A stretch of DNA of 64,000 nt. It comes from Circinella minor. Taxonomy: Eukaryota > Mucoromycota > Mucoromycetes > Mucorales > Lichtheimiaceae. Position numbers and translations under genes: made by a program. Under the pieces are notes generated by a model that was not told the DNA's origin, made no database searches, and was given only the letters and a program-made list of their open reading frames with translations. The DNA lies in NCBI GenBank assembly GCA_016758965.1, contig JAEPRB010000212.1, positions 1 to 64,000 on the forward strand. Reading direction: 5' to 3'. Of the stretch, positions 51,241 through 62,595 are shown piece after piece; the stretch's first letter is position 1, and every line of letters starts with the position of its first letter.

Positions 51241-52178
51241 TTAATATAATGAAAACGCGTATCCTTTCTGACAAATAGAACAAAAAATTACGTTTATTTG
51301 TCCTTCCCCCTTTGCCTATCTCTCTTTTGCAATTTATCTTCCCTTCCCTCTTACACATCACTTGTCTCTATTTTTTATTTTTGCTTTTTACTATTACGAT
51401 TATCAGTAGGTATTACTACTCTGCATATTCTATACATAGACTCCGATACTTTTATTACTACTACTATTATTATTATTACTATTACTATTACTATTACTAT
51501 TATTATTATTATTATTTATGTACTTTTTATATTCTATTTATACGTATTTCATTATTTTTAACATTTTTTCTTACATAATTAATAGTCTATATTATATTAT
51601 GTAACTAATATATTTGCTTCCAACTAAAATGAAAACAAACATTTTATTTTTTTATTATTTGATACACAGCGCATTATGGATCTTCTATATATAAAAAAAC
51701 ACACATTTCTTTGGAGCAACTTGGAATGGATTCTATTTTAACTGTAATTTTTTATATGTATTGATCAATATCGAATCAACGCGTTTAATATCTTATATAT
51801 ACCTAGCTCGTGATCTGTCAGAGTGATCTAATTGATACAGCTTATTTTTATTTCTGCTATTCAGCAAAACTAAAATTTACATACAAACGATTATGCAGAA
51901 ACCAACAAAGTATAATAAATGAATACAGGCTGCGCATACACTTGTGCTCATTCAAGTAGCAGTGCCATTTCGTCCAAGTTGTTTTTCTTTTCATATCTCA
52001 CACAGCCAAACGCCATGAATATTTCTTTTTTTTTTCTTTTATCCTCTCCACAAGTAAAATAAAATACGTATGATACGATTTTCAGACTTTTTTTTTTATA
52101 TACACGCAAAAAAAAAAAAAATTGAAGTAGAAAAAATAAAAAGTAATAGTAATGACTAAAATAAAATAAAATAAACAA
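51241..52178. other. Convergent 3' region with (TTA/CTA)n repeat
   Basis: About 940 bp between two convergent stop codons. A TTA/CTA trinucleotide tract occupies about 51453-51517. T-rich after the Boi-like gene and A-rich near the other stop; no gene, and the two overlapping plus-strand ORFs at 51298-51578 are translations of the repeat. Confidence 0.65.
51453..51517. repeat. (TTA/CTA)n trinucleotide repeat
   Basis: Mixed ATT, ACT and TTA units over about 65 bp in the 3' flank of the Boi-like gene; imperfect and likely length-variable. Confidence 0.85.
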
Positions 52179-53734
52179 TTACACATTTCCTTTCTTATTG
52201 TAATGTTTGGTATAATTTGATTGTGACGTAATATTCATTCCAGCCGCCATTGCCTGATCCACTTGTAAACATGCTGTCAACATCTCATCCGCACCAGCAA
52301 ATGCTTCAGATGCTGTGTGAATAAAATCCTTATTCTTGAATCCTTGTTGATTTTCCAACAATCTTCCAAAATCCATTACTTTTTGACGTAATGTATCAAA
52401 TTGTTGTTCAATTTGTTTTGCTTTACGTTGTTGAAGTAATCGTTTTTGTTGTTGTCTTTGTTGTTGTTGAGCGGCTGCTTGTGGATTACCACCTTGTTGT
52501 GATGAAGATGCTGGTGAATTATTATTATTGCTATTATTATTATTATTATTATTATTATTCTTATTGTTATGATAATGGTGATGATGATGTGGGACGAAAG
52601 GTGGATGAGAATGTTTGTGTATTAACGTCACATGGGCTGTCTTTTTATGTAGATCAATAATGATGGTCAGTGCGCCTGCGCAATCGTATCGGTTCGTTGC
52701 TTTGGGATGATCACTGGCTTTTCTTGGTTTTGCTGTATCAGCACGTTGTGAACAATAATATCGTAGTGTAGATAAGGTATCAGGCATCTTGATTGATCTT
52801 CGCTGATCTTTCAAACTATAATATACAATTCTGTTTTAGTTGCTTTTTTTTCCCCTTTTTTTTTTCTCTTCCTCTCTCTCTCTCTCTCTTTCTGTATATA
52901 TATACTTTTAACTTTCTTCCTCGTCAATTATTACCTAAAATTAAACTTGGTTCCTGATAGAACATGTTCACATACACCTCGACCCAATTGCGAAAATACT
53001 GCACCCTGACCCATACGGTGAATTAATGGAGTAATATCAACATCATAATGTTTTCGATCAAATTCAGTCTCTTGTTGTAATGCATGTACGAATCCTTCCA
53101 ACGTTAATACTTCTTGTTTTACTTGTTGTTGTTTGGGTGATATTCGCCCATTTGTACCCGTATTTGTATTGGTTGTAGTAGTAGTGGCTGTGTTATTAAC
53201 AGTAGTATTCGTATTACCCCCTGGTCTTCCATGTCCATTCATCATTGGTGGTTGTTGAGATGGGGTTGGTGGAGTTGGTTGTTGTGGAGGTGGTTGCGAT
53301 GCAGCAGCGGCCGCGGCAACGGCAGCCATACTCGATGCCACACTAGTTGGAACTGGTGCAATAGTGGCTGCACCAGAAGGTATGGAAGGTGGTGGTATGG
53401 GAGATTGCGAAGGACGATGTTCCACATTGGATGGTGTCTGGGTTGGAGGTTGTTGTTGTTGTTGTTGCTGTTGTTGTGTTTGTTGATGATGATGATGTTG
53501 AGGGGCAGCTTGATACGGTGGTAAGTGAAGATGTTGAGGTTGCTGCTGTTGCTGTTGTTGAGGAGGCATAGGTAATGATGGTAATGATGGTTGCATTACC
53601 TGAGCTTGCACGTGAGACTGTAATTGAGACTGAGTACGCAGGGGCGATGCCGAAAAGTTTGGTGGAGATGTTTTGACTTGAATGGATGATGGTGAACCGC
53701 CAGTAGGAGGTGTGTGTAAAAATCTCGAAGTTAA

Positions 53735-53767
<33 letters not shown>

Positions 53768-54400
53768 CTGATGATGATGTGATGGGGGTTGTTGTTGAGG
53801 AGGGGGTTGTGGCTGATGATGTTGCTGTTGTTGCTGCTGTTGTTGTTGATATTGTGAATATCGTGCATGTTTGAACGCCCGCTCTTGTTCTTCATATATT
53901 TGTTTGCGTTTCTGCAACTGAGTAGGTGCTCGACACAAAATGCATACATTATACTTTATACCACGATCATCTGTAAAATATGTTACATGACGAAATACTT
54001 GACAGCTATCACAATACATTGTATCTAATGGCGGTGGTGGTCTTGTCCTTTGTTGTTGTTGCTGTTGTTGTTGTTGATGTTGCTGCTGTTGATGTTGATG
54101 ACTATTAATAGGACTTGTATGATGATTACTAGGTGTAGCAGTTGTGGTAGGGTTATTGCCACCAGGACCTCCACCGCTTGCCGCAGCCGCAACCGCCACA
54201 GCAGCGGCAGCAGCATGGTGATGGTTACTACTATATGCAGAAGTGGTACTAGGAGTGGAAACACTAGTCATGACAGCTTGTTGTTGTTGAACATATTGTT
54301 GTTGTTGCTGATTAAGCATGGATTGACGATGAGCCCTTAATGCATCAGGTGAAATGGCCGAGTACCCATGTGTTTGGAATGCACGACCACCATGTGACAT
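52179..54400 (-). CDS. PolyQ nuclear-type protein with CxxC zinc-ribbon-like and C-C-HxH motifs
   Basis: Two exons, 54400-52935 and 52815-52179, 700 aa, phase 2 join. Residues about 128-165 hold two CxxC pairs (YCDSCQVFRHV...YNVCILC), a possible zinc ribbon, followed by a basic helix KRKQIYEEQERAFKHAR. Long Gln, His, Pro and Ala runs occupy most of residues 180-420. Next come TLEGFVHALQQETEFDRKHYDVDITPLI and, across the splice, a segment with YYCSQR...NRYDCAGALTIIID...VTLIHKHSHPPF whose C...C...HxH spacing resembles WRKY-GCM/FLYWCH-like zinc modules. A helical Asn/Gln-rich tail ends it. I infer a transcription or chromatin regulator; no named family is certain. Confidence 0.75.
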
Positions 54401-55521
54401 TGGTAATGAAAAAAGAAAAAAAAAATAAGATTATGGGGGTTATGTTTTTTTTTTCTTCAAAATGGGATGTGGGGAATATAAAAGGTTATGTATATTACTT
54501 TTTTTAAGAGTGAGGTAATTACTTTTTTTTTTTGCCCCTATGAAAAAGATCTCGAAAGGAGAGAATAAAAAAAAAAAAGAATGTCTGTATTTGTTGTGTA
54601 GAGTAAGAGAGAGAGAGAGAGAAAGAGAGGAAAAAGAATAAAAAAAAAATTGGGGGGTGAACGCAAGACCAACTCAAGAAAAGAGAAAAAAACTTTACCA
54701 AGATTAAATATGATTGGTCTAGTTCCAGTACTCATGACGTAGCAATGAGGTTACACAAAAAGTAACTTTTTTTTTATACTTAACATAGAAACAATCACTG
54801 TGGCAACCTCTTTAATTAATCTTTTGGAATCTCTCCCCCCACTAGCAAAGTGACACTCTCCCCCATAATAATCTGTATTTTTGATATTCAAGCATTTTTT
54901 TTTATATTATGTAATCAAGACAAATTTAAAGCTCTTACACCCTTTTTCTTTTTGAAACAATCAATATTTTTGTATTCAGACAAATGTATTTTATGTATGA
55001 ATATATTTCACTTTTTCCTCAACCCCTTCATTCATACTCAACTAAATTGGATTCACTTTTTGTAGCAAAAGGTCATGATCAAATTTTTTAAACTAGATGA
55101 TGAACTGAAAATAATTATCGTGCTGAGTATAATAGCCCACCAATGAAAAATATCCTGAGGACTTGAACAACACAAGATACATTTTTGGTGAAAAGAAGAA
55201 GGGTAATCACATCAAAGAAACTGGTACTATAATATTCACCAGAATTATTGTATGCACTTGATTAGATTTACAGATATTACTTAATCTCAATGTTTTTTTC
55301 TTCAGCTATTTATTATATGATATGCGAACATCAGCATGTTTTTTCACATGTTATACTCGCTACATCATATATTATTTTCTAAGCATCGGTGGATCATATA
55401 GAAAAAATTAGTATACATGGATATTCTATTAATGATTTATAAGTAAAAATTACGAAACGTTATATATTAATTATTCCGCATGAAAATTTCATAATAATAT
55501 TAAAGTAAATAGTATTCTTTT
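54401..55521. other. Intergenic region upstream of the polyQ gene
   Basis: 1.1 kb with a GA microsatellite (54606-54628), several poly-A/T tracts and no supported gene. It serves as promoter of the polyQ gene and 3' flank of CMR1. A 5' untranslated exon of the polyQ gene could lie here but cannot be shown. Confidence 0.55.
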
Positions 55522-57407
55522 TTACGAGTAGCATACCATCCTTCCACTACCATTTCCTGTTACGACAGTCATATTTTCAGTAGTAGGATGGAATTGAGCT
55601 ACGGCTTGAATGGCTGTAATTCGTTCTTCGTCATATAATTCACCAATTTCTTCACTCGTTTCCCCGGAGAAAATATCAACAGGATGCTTCATATTGCCAA
55701 TTAAGAAAAGTTGATGTTCTTTTGCTGTTTGATGCCATCGTGCCCGAAAATTGGTTACCCATCTATATTTAAAGTCAAATTAGTATGCTAATTAGATATA
55801 AACTAGAGAACCATATCAGGAATTCATTATCTTCCTTTTTTATTATTATTACCTTCCAGTGTGGTTATTATGGCGTATAGCAGACTGTAACTTCATTTCA
55901 TTTTTGCTTTCATTAAAATCAAATAATCGGATATAATCATCATAGGATGCTGTAACCAATTTATCACCCCTTGGAGACCAATAAGCACTTGTTACTGAAT
56001 AACCGTGACTAAATTCATGTGTCTGTTCTGATAATGATCGGATATCCCATATAGTCAACGTTCGATCGTTACTAGCTACTGCCAATAAGTTTTGATTTAC
56101 AGGATTCAAATGAACACATCCAACTTTCTTCTCTCGTAACTGATGAAACTCGAGTTCTGATGGCCCATCTTTAACTCGAATATCTCGAAATCCAACTTGT
56201 CCTTCTGATGTTGAATACCATACCTGCATATAAATAATAAACACTCATCAGATATTATGGTTTCTTTTCGATCCACTATTAGTCCTTTTCCTTCCCGCTA
56301 CATCCATTTTGTTCTTTTTTGCCCATCTTTCCTGCTCTATACCCCTCTTACATTATGACCATCTTGAGACATATCAAAATTTGTAAATGGAACACGTTCA
56401 CCACCAAAATCCACAAGCCCAAAGCTAGCATTTTTCATATCAAAGTATCGTAATGTTCCGTCATATGAAGATGTATACAATCTATCGCTATTAGTTGGAT
56501 CAAATAACATGTTTGTAATACCACGTGTATGAGGTCGATATGTATACACTACAGGCTCTTCATCTTCGTCATCTTCTTCCTTTTTCATATTGTTAACGTC
56601 CCAAAATCCAAGTGAACCAGATACATCTGCTGCACATGCTAAGATCTTGCTGCTAGATGGATGGAATCTATTGTATTTATAAATGTACAGATCCCAAATA
56701 AAATAAAATAAAGAGTGTTAAGCAAAACACACACGCTAACATTTTCAATACAATTCAACTCACTTTTACGCTTCATAAGTACTTACACACAAGCATTGAT
56801 ACGTTCTGGAGTTACCTTGACTGTAGCCCATGTATGATTTACCTTTAACCTTGTGATTTCTTCACGTAATCTTTCTTGTGCATCTTGATCTTCCTTTTTC
56901 ACTGGCTTTGTATCTTCAGGTTTTAAATTAGGATATCGACGCATATCATCCAGCATTTGCATAAATTCTTGTTGTTTTGTATCTTCAAGTTTATCAACAC
57001 GTTTTGCTTCTTCTTTAACTTTGGAATCACCACCATTAGTTTCACCCATGGTGGTATGATCAGGTGCATTTTCCGCAGCAATGCCACGAAGTCGAGCAGA
57101 AACACGAGTAGGTGCTTGTTTTTCTTTGTGTTGTTTTTTAGGTATGTGTTTTTTAATAGTGTGGGTCGATGGTGATGCAGATCGTTTACGATCAACCTTT
57201 AATCTTGGGATTTCAAGTTGTCGTAATAGTTCATTGTTACGTCTATATAATTTTTTATTTTTTAGTTTGAGTTAAAAAAGATCAAATTTCAACTCTTTTT
57301 TTGTATGTTTTTTTTTTTTTTTGCTCTTCTTAAAGAACCAACTAATTAAAGATTTCCATTTACTCTATATTCTCCAAACGTTGTTTTTCATATTCTGATA
57401 ATGGCAT
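55522..57407 (-). CDS. CMR1: Cmr1/WDR76-type WD40 DNA-damage-binding protein
   Basis: Five exons: 57407-57364, 57242-56787, 56667-56352, 56223-55853, 55762-55522; 475 aa. The N-terminus MPLSEYEKQRLENIERNNEL is diagnostic of fungal Cmr1, followed by a basic region (KVDRKRSASPS, KKHIPKKQHKEK) and RVSARLRGI. WD40 blades follow: FHPSSSKILACAADVSGSLG, HTRGITNMLFDP, LYTSSYDGTLRYFD, HLNPVNQNLLAVASNDRTLT with IWDIRSL, WSPRGDKLVTASYDDYIRLFD, and a last blade ending GNGSGRMVCYS. In yeast Cmr1 binds UV-damaged DNA, nucleosomes and the INQ protein quality compartment. Length is a little below yeast Cmr1 (522). The start at 57407 is fixed by the conserved N-terminus. Confidence 0.95.
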
Positions 57408-59194
57408 TTTGTTTCCTTGTACAGAATAAAATAGGTGAGGAGATAAGCGCGTCTTTAGAAAAAAAAAAAAAAAAAAAGACAGAGAAGCGTTATCTAAATT
57501 GTTGCCAAACAACCAATAAATGTAATTCATTTCATTCAGCAATTTTTATTTAACATTATGCAAGCCCAGCTTTATATAAACTTTAAATTACACCTTCATT
57601 ATTTGTATAAATCTCATATAGGTTACCCAAAATTTTGTTATTACTCAAGAATTATGAGAAAAAAATTTAATTTGTATTAGAATTGTTAATGAACCGTTTC
57701 TATACTAATCATCATATATGGAGATATGGTTCATAGCTCCCCATAATATACTAATACCTTTTAACGATATAAATGTCGATACGATTGGAAATTTTTACTA
57801 TATTGTAAGTACATACATCATGGTGGTAACTAGTAAATGGAATATTTTTCAACAATAAAAAAATTTCAGTAGCATGGTTTTTTATTTCTCAAGGCATGGT
57901 CAACATTCCTATGAGTAACAAATATGTTGAATGTATGCAAAAGAAATTATACGGAGTACAGACATAGTTGACCATAAAATCGAATGGAATTACCGTATAC
58001 GTATGTAGTAAAGCCGTTCAGTCCCTGTCCCTTTTCACTACATGTTGTAAGTGACAATTATATATACAACGGATCAAAGAATATATATTTTTATGTCTAC
58101 CTCTAATAAATACATGATCACAAGATAGAAAAAATATAATGAAAACATATAAAAAAAAGAAGAAATAGAAAAGCTTAATAAGAAGAAAAAATTGGACACG
58201 GAGTCATGGTAAAAGAATTCATGATAATGTAAAGACTATTTACTCTACTTAAGGCATAGAGGAGAAGGAGGAATAACTCATTGGACAAAAACTTCCCTGG
58301 ATGTGGGTGGTGTATATACAATTTATTTAAATATTTGACATACAATAGGATAAATTGAATTAAGGTACATAGAAAATGCATTTGGTTGATACTGACTTTT
58401 GGAAAGCTAATTCTTTAAGATAGTTTTGGTATTGTGGGCTCATCTTCTAGTCTGATAAAACCGATAATATTCATAATACGTAATTGACAATGAAGCAGCA
58501 AATTCATCAATTAATTAGTCAACAGCAAAGGATATAGAGTATCGTGAGTAGTTCTCTAAATATATAGAGTTAAATTGAGTATGATGTATCGAAAGCACAG
58601 TTACATATTAGATGATATATTTAAAGAATAGATATATAAAGAAATTAAGGAAGAGGTAGACAAGAAAGAAAAATATCTATGAAGTTAATAGCGAAGAGAC
58701 ATTATTAAGCCATTATTAATTTGTTGACAAACTTTCTCTTGACGACAAGAATGATTTGGATATTTTTATTATTATTTACTGCCCAGAAATTGGAAACAAA
58801 AAGGAAAGAGCTGATAAATACGTAGAGGGGAACAGAATAAATAAGTGGGAATTGGTGAATGTAGGGTAAATAAGATTAGCTGTCTCCTTGAGTGTGTATT
58901 TGGTGCAGAAATATAACAGTTGATAATATTTCTTGAAGAAAATTGGGCGATACTACTGTTTCTTTTCAAAATGTATATGCGGTTATTATAAATAAGTTGT
59001 GTAGAGAAAAAAGCACTAGAGAAAATGGTAGTTGGTAAGGATACATAGGATAAGAAAACGAAAATAAAAGTAAGGAAAGTAGTGACATTTCATCGAGCGA
59101 GAAATAAACTATCAGGCTGTTTGGAAAAACAAAATCAAGAAAGAAATAGGTATCCGAGGTATACAAGGGTGTGAAAAGTGATCCAGCACTTTTT
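57408..59194. other. Gene-poor region with a pogo-like relic
   Basis: 1.8 kb upstream of CMR1. Apart from the relic at about 58655-58870 nothing coding or structured was recognised. Confidence 0.55.
58655..58870 (+). pseudogene. Degraded pogo/Tigger-like HTH fragment
   Basis: A plus-strand frame reads LSLDDKNDLDIF and later EIGNKKERADKYVEGNRINK, matching in sense and DNA a part of the element at 30.7 kb (shared CTTGACGACAAGAATGATTT-like stretch, with AAA.GAAGAGACATTAT upstream). It resembles the N-terminal CENP-B-type helix-turn-helix of pogo transposases with an insertion of isoleucines. No ends or catalytic domain were found, so it is a second, older copy or fragment. Confidence 0.5.
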
Positions 59195-60050
59195 GATGAG
59201 TATACCAAAAAGATCGATACGTAGCTGGACCAAAACGGCCACCAAGAAACAACAAGCTACTCTCTGGGATACGCTTAACAAATCCTACAATAAGCTTAAC
59301 CAGGAAGTTAAGAGCCAATTTGGGGCAGAATCGGTGACGTTGTTTGCTGGTGGCCTTTTGGATGGCTAGTACATTTCTGTTTCCTCAGGTATAAAAAGAA
59401 AGAATAATATACATTTAATACGTGGGTATGGGTAGTAATTAAAGTCGGGTTTTTTGTTTAGATTTGGCGATGACCATCGCTATTGATCATCATATGATCA
59501 CCACTTTCAATGCTGAAGTGTTTCTGAAACAAAAAGGTATGCATCTTAAAGCAATCACCTCTTTTTTTTATTTATCCATAATGACGAATAAACCTTTTCT
59601 GTATAGCTTGTCGCATCCCAACATGGCAGCTGTGTGTGAGAAGCAGATCGTTCCAGAATGTAGAACAAGGTGATCTGGAAGAACAATTCCAACAATGGAA
59701 CGGTGTTCTTCATGTATGCAAAAAAAAGAACAAGAGTAAGTCTAAACAGCTTCCTTTTTCAATGATTATTTCTAACACCCCGTTATTTTAGCTGTGCATA
59801 TGTACACTTCGCAAGCGATGATCTGGCTTCTGTCCGTTATCACAGTCGTGCTAATGCAGCACTTAATGGTGAAAATTATAAATTAGAAGGTACATTTTAT
59901 ATTATTTATGAAAAGGATAAATTTTATAATACAAAAAAAAAGATAATTAACTTTATAATAATATAGAAAACATAAAAATGAATTACAAGAGAAAGAAGTT
60001 TTAGAATTTGCAGGTTATGATTTACAAAATATAAATTATATAATAATTTG
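59195..60050 (+). CDS. Doubtful multi-exon gene or relic, family not recognised
   Basis: A plus-strand ORF from ATG 59195 gives MSIPKRSIRSWTKTATKKQQ and a helical segment to a stop at 59367. Further open pieces with splice signals lie downstream: DLAMTIAIDHHMITTFNAEV (59462-59537), CRIPTWQLCVRSRSFQNVEQ (about 59607-59714) and AYVHFASDDLASVRYHSRAN (about 59792-59890), with a last piece NELQEKEVLEFAGYD (about 59982-60050). Not all pieces can be joined in one frame with GT-AG sites: the third to fourth join and the last join miss by a base. It may be a real gene whose splices I cannot fix, or a decayed one next to transposons. Function unknown. Confidence 0.35.
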
Positions 60051-60389
60051 ATAATCCTCTTTTGAATATAAAAATAAAAAGTTCTTTTTTATACCATATA
60101 TAAGTAATATACAATTTCAATCTTTTAACTATTGACGAAATTGAAAAAAATATATTTAGGATGACAACTTTATAATTAAATGTATTTTATATACACTATA
60201 TACCGTTTTTATCTTCATTGAATTTGTCGAATCTGTAAACTATCTTAAGATTACTCCTATTGATATCAAACTCAGAATTATCGACAAAAACACAATTTTC
60301 TAAATAGTTCATATTCGTAGCATTTCAAATCTTGTGAGCTTGAATCATAGTTGAATTATTTCCAACAACTAGCTGAGTCGTTAATTTTT

Positions 60390-60901
60390 TATTTCAGGAA
60401 GTTGTGAACAGTAATTTTCTTCACAGTCGGATCAAATAATTTCTGGGAAAGAAAGTCCATTGCATCAAACACTCGTGCTTCTGTCCAATCATCGTAAAAC
60501 TTCACAACGTGAACCTTGTGCCTATCATCCGATTGTGGTTTCGCTCTATTGATCAAATTGATTTGCTTTTTAAGAATATTCCAATCTTTGACCTTTTTGA
60601 GTTTCCTAGCTCATTTTTGTGCTGTTCCCTCGCTTATACTCAACTGCCTGCTAAGCATCCTAGCTGCGTTGAATAGTTTAATTCTGTTATAGTACACAAA
60701 CAGAAGCTTTTTCTCATTGGAGTATTTCCTTGCTCATCGACCATCCTGCCTTGGCCGTCTTCATAATATAGACGAATTTTGAAAAAATGAAAAGCGCCCT
60801 TGGGGTAACGGAAAACCTCCCTTTGCCTTCTGAAAAACTTATTACCCTCCTTTCTTTTAAAAAACCGCCCTTTGGCGTTGGAACACTTTTTACTGGCGCA
60901 G
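60390..60901 (-). mobile_element. 5' half of a Tc1/mariner-type transposon
   Basis: On minus, a TA is followed at 60901 by CTGCGCCAGTAAAAAGTG, a plausible terminal-repeat start, then after about 180 bp a coding relic: LLFVYYNRIKLFNAARMLSR, then TAQK-stop-ARKLKKVKDW, NLINRAKPQSDDRHKVHVV and FDAMDFLSQKLFDPTVKK. These are the two N-terminal helix-turn-helix units of Tc1-like transposases. One codon is a stop (TGA at the position of an expected Trp) and the DDE part and 3' end are missing. No matching second terminal repeat was found downstream. Confidence 0.6.
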
Positions 60902-60971
60902 TAAATAAATTTGTTAAGGGACATTTTATTTTATTGAATGACACAAAATTATGGCATGAAGTGCGCAAAAG

Positions 60972-62072
60972 TTAAAGCGGAAGCTTGTCCCAACAAACTT
61001 GCCATTTTGAATCAGGATACCTACAAAAACCCTGCAAATCAATGAAGAGAACACTGTTGCAAGCTTCAGTTATTCTTGAAGTTTGCGTTTCCTTTTCTAA
61101 GATTTTTCTCTTTTCAGTTTACTCTGGACAACATACCAAGACTGTTCAATCGGATTCAGCTCAGATGAATAGCGTGGAAAATAAACACAGCCGTATCCGC
61201 GGTTAATTATATACCTTTCGATATCGACGTTTCTATGTATTAGAACATTGTCCATGACGATATAAAAGCCCTTAAATTGTTCATGATTGTCTAACACATT
61301 AAGAGTATTAGCAATGAAATTAAAGTAATGGCCAGTAACAGTGCTCGTTATTTTGACTGCAGTAGACCTAGAGTCTTTAGATAGTGTCTTTTGTAATTTT
61401 CGGTTCTCTGAGGTAGATTGATAGGGCCGTCTTACTTTCACATTGATAATTCCATGAGGAGATAGAGCGCTCAAAATGGCTGTCGCTTGTGCCCTCGTTA
61501 TGGCTTTTTTTCCGATAGCTCTTTCCCCCTTTTTTGACCAAGCCATAGTCCTCTTAATGTTGATATGAAATGCCGCCTTAAAGTTAGTAGTCAGAATATC
61601 CATAGCTTGATCTATCGTTGTGGAAAAGTTTTCGCGGAATGTCTTTTCAAGATGTTTTTTATGATCTTCAGCTGTCAGTAGTTTTTTCCTGCCTCGATTT
61701 TCTGTCAAATTATCATCGTCATCGACTTTTCCCTCTAATCGATCAATGAGGTTCTTTTGGTCTTCCTGAAGCCAATTGTAACCGGTTCTGCGAGGGATGT
61801 TCATCAAGTTTTCCGCTTTACCAGCAGTCAAACCTTTCTGTTAGATGTAGAAAAATATCATTTCCTTGATATCATTTCCACAGTCTATATTCTTCTTGAC
61901 ATCTTGTTTACTTGCATCTCTAGAGATTGTGGTCTTAGTAGCTTTAGGTTCAATTTTTTTTTTCAGCTGGGTCCAGGTCCATATGTGAATCATAATTTTA
62001 GGTAATATCGTCTAGAGGATATGCTTCTTCGTCTACTTCCATCTGTACAGGCTCTAAATCATCCTTATCCAT
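60972..62072 (-). pseudogene. Tc1/mariner-type (DDE_3) transposase pseudogene
   Basis: Starts at ATG 62072 (MDKDDLEPVQMEVDEEAYPL) and reaches a TAA at 60972. Recognisable parts: a HTH (AENLMNIPRRTGYNWLQ), AFHINIKRTMAWSKKGERA, the second catalytic Asp in GFYIVMDNVLIHRN, and the last acidic residue in SELNPIEQSW. Lesions: in-frame TAA after DDIT, another TAA before QKGLTAGKAE, a frameshift in an A-run near 61960, and a frameshift after KLKREK near 61100, beyond which the C-terminus continues in another frame. The junction TTNF-KAAF lacks the stretch that should carry the first catalytic Asp, suggesting an internal deletion. The element cannot encode an active transposase. Confidence 0.8.
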
Positions 62073-62595
62073 GTCGTTTCCTTTTCCATCTTTGAAATAA
62101 ACTTTAAATATGTCATATTTAAGTAATGTATAAAATAGTATTCTTTATATGGAAAAAGAGAAGTGAACCGAAAAAATTACAAAAATGTGTTATCATTAAT
62201 TTCTTTCTGCGCCAATTCATTTTTGTATTAGTATGCCGAAAAAGAAAAAAAACGTGTGCCATTTTTTTTTTCGGAGTGTGCGCCAATTATTTCCCTAAAA
62301 GGTGTATCTATTCAGTCGATCGTAGCACGCATTTGGTTCTTCTGTTACATGTAAATAAAAGCGGCGGTAAATTTAAATTTATATTTTATTTAAAATATTG
62401 GCTGGGCTAGAAGCTCAATTTGTACCTGTTTTTATTCCCTTTTTCCTTTTTGTCCTGCATATCTCAAACACCCTTCGTTTTTTATTTTTTCTCTCTTTCT
62501 CTCTTTCTTCTTTTTTTTTTGTCTCTATTTCTTTTCCCCATTCATAATCCCCCTTTTCTTTATAGAGATCTTTTGATATAATAAATTTGACGCTT
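62073..62595. other. Flank of the Tc1-like pseudogene and promoter of the last gene
   Basis: Includes GC-richer words GTGCGCCA (62279-62286) and GCGGCGG (62360s) that may derive from the transposon 5' end, then a strongly pyrimidine-rich stretch (62430-62560) typical of a fungal promoter. No gene is supported; the 94-codon plus ORF at 62126 has no motif. Confidence 0.5.

Noticed and set aside
53231..54340. Trp/Arg-rich or Leu-rich ORFs opposite the polyQ gene
   Set aside because: Translations of CAG/CAA repeats in other frames.
62126..62410. 94-codon plus ORF beside the Tc1-like pseudogene
   Set aside because: Overlaps probable transposon flank, no motif, and the promoter of the next gene follows.
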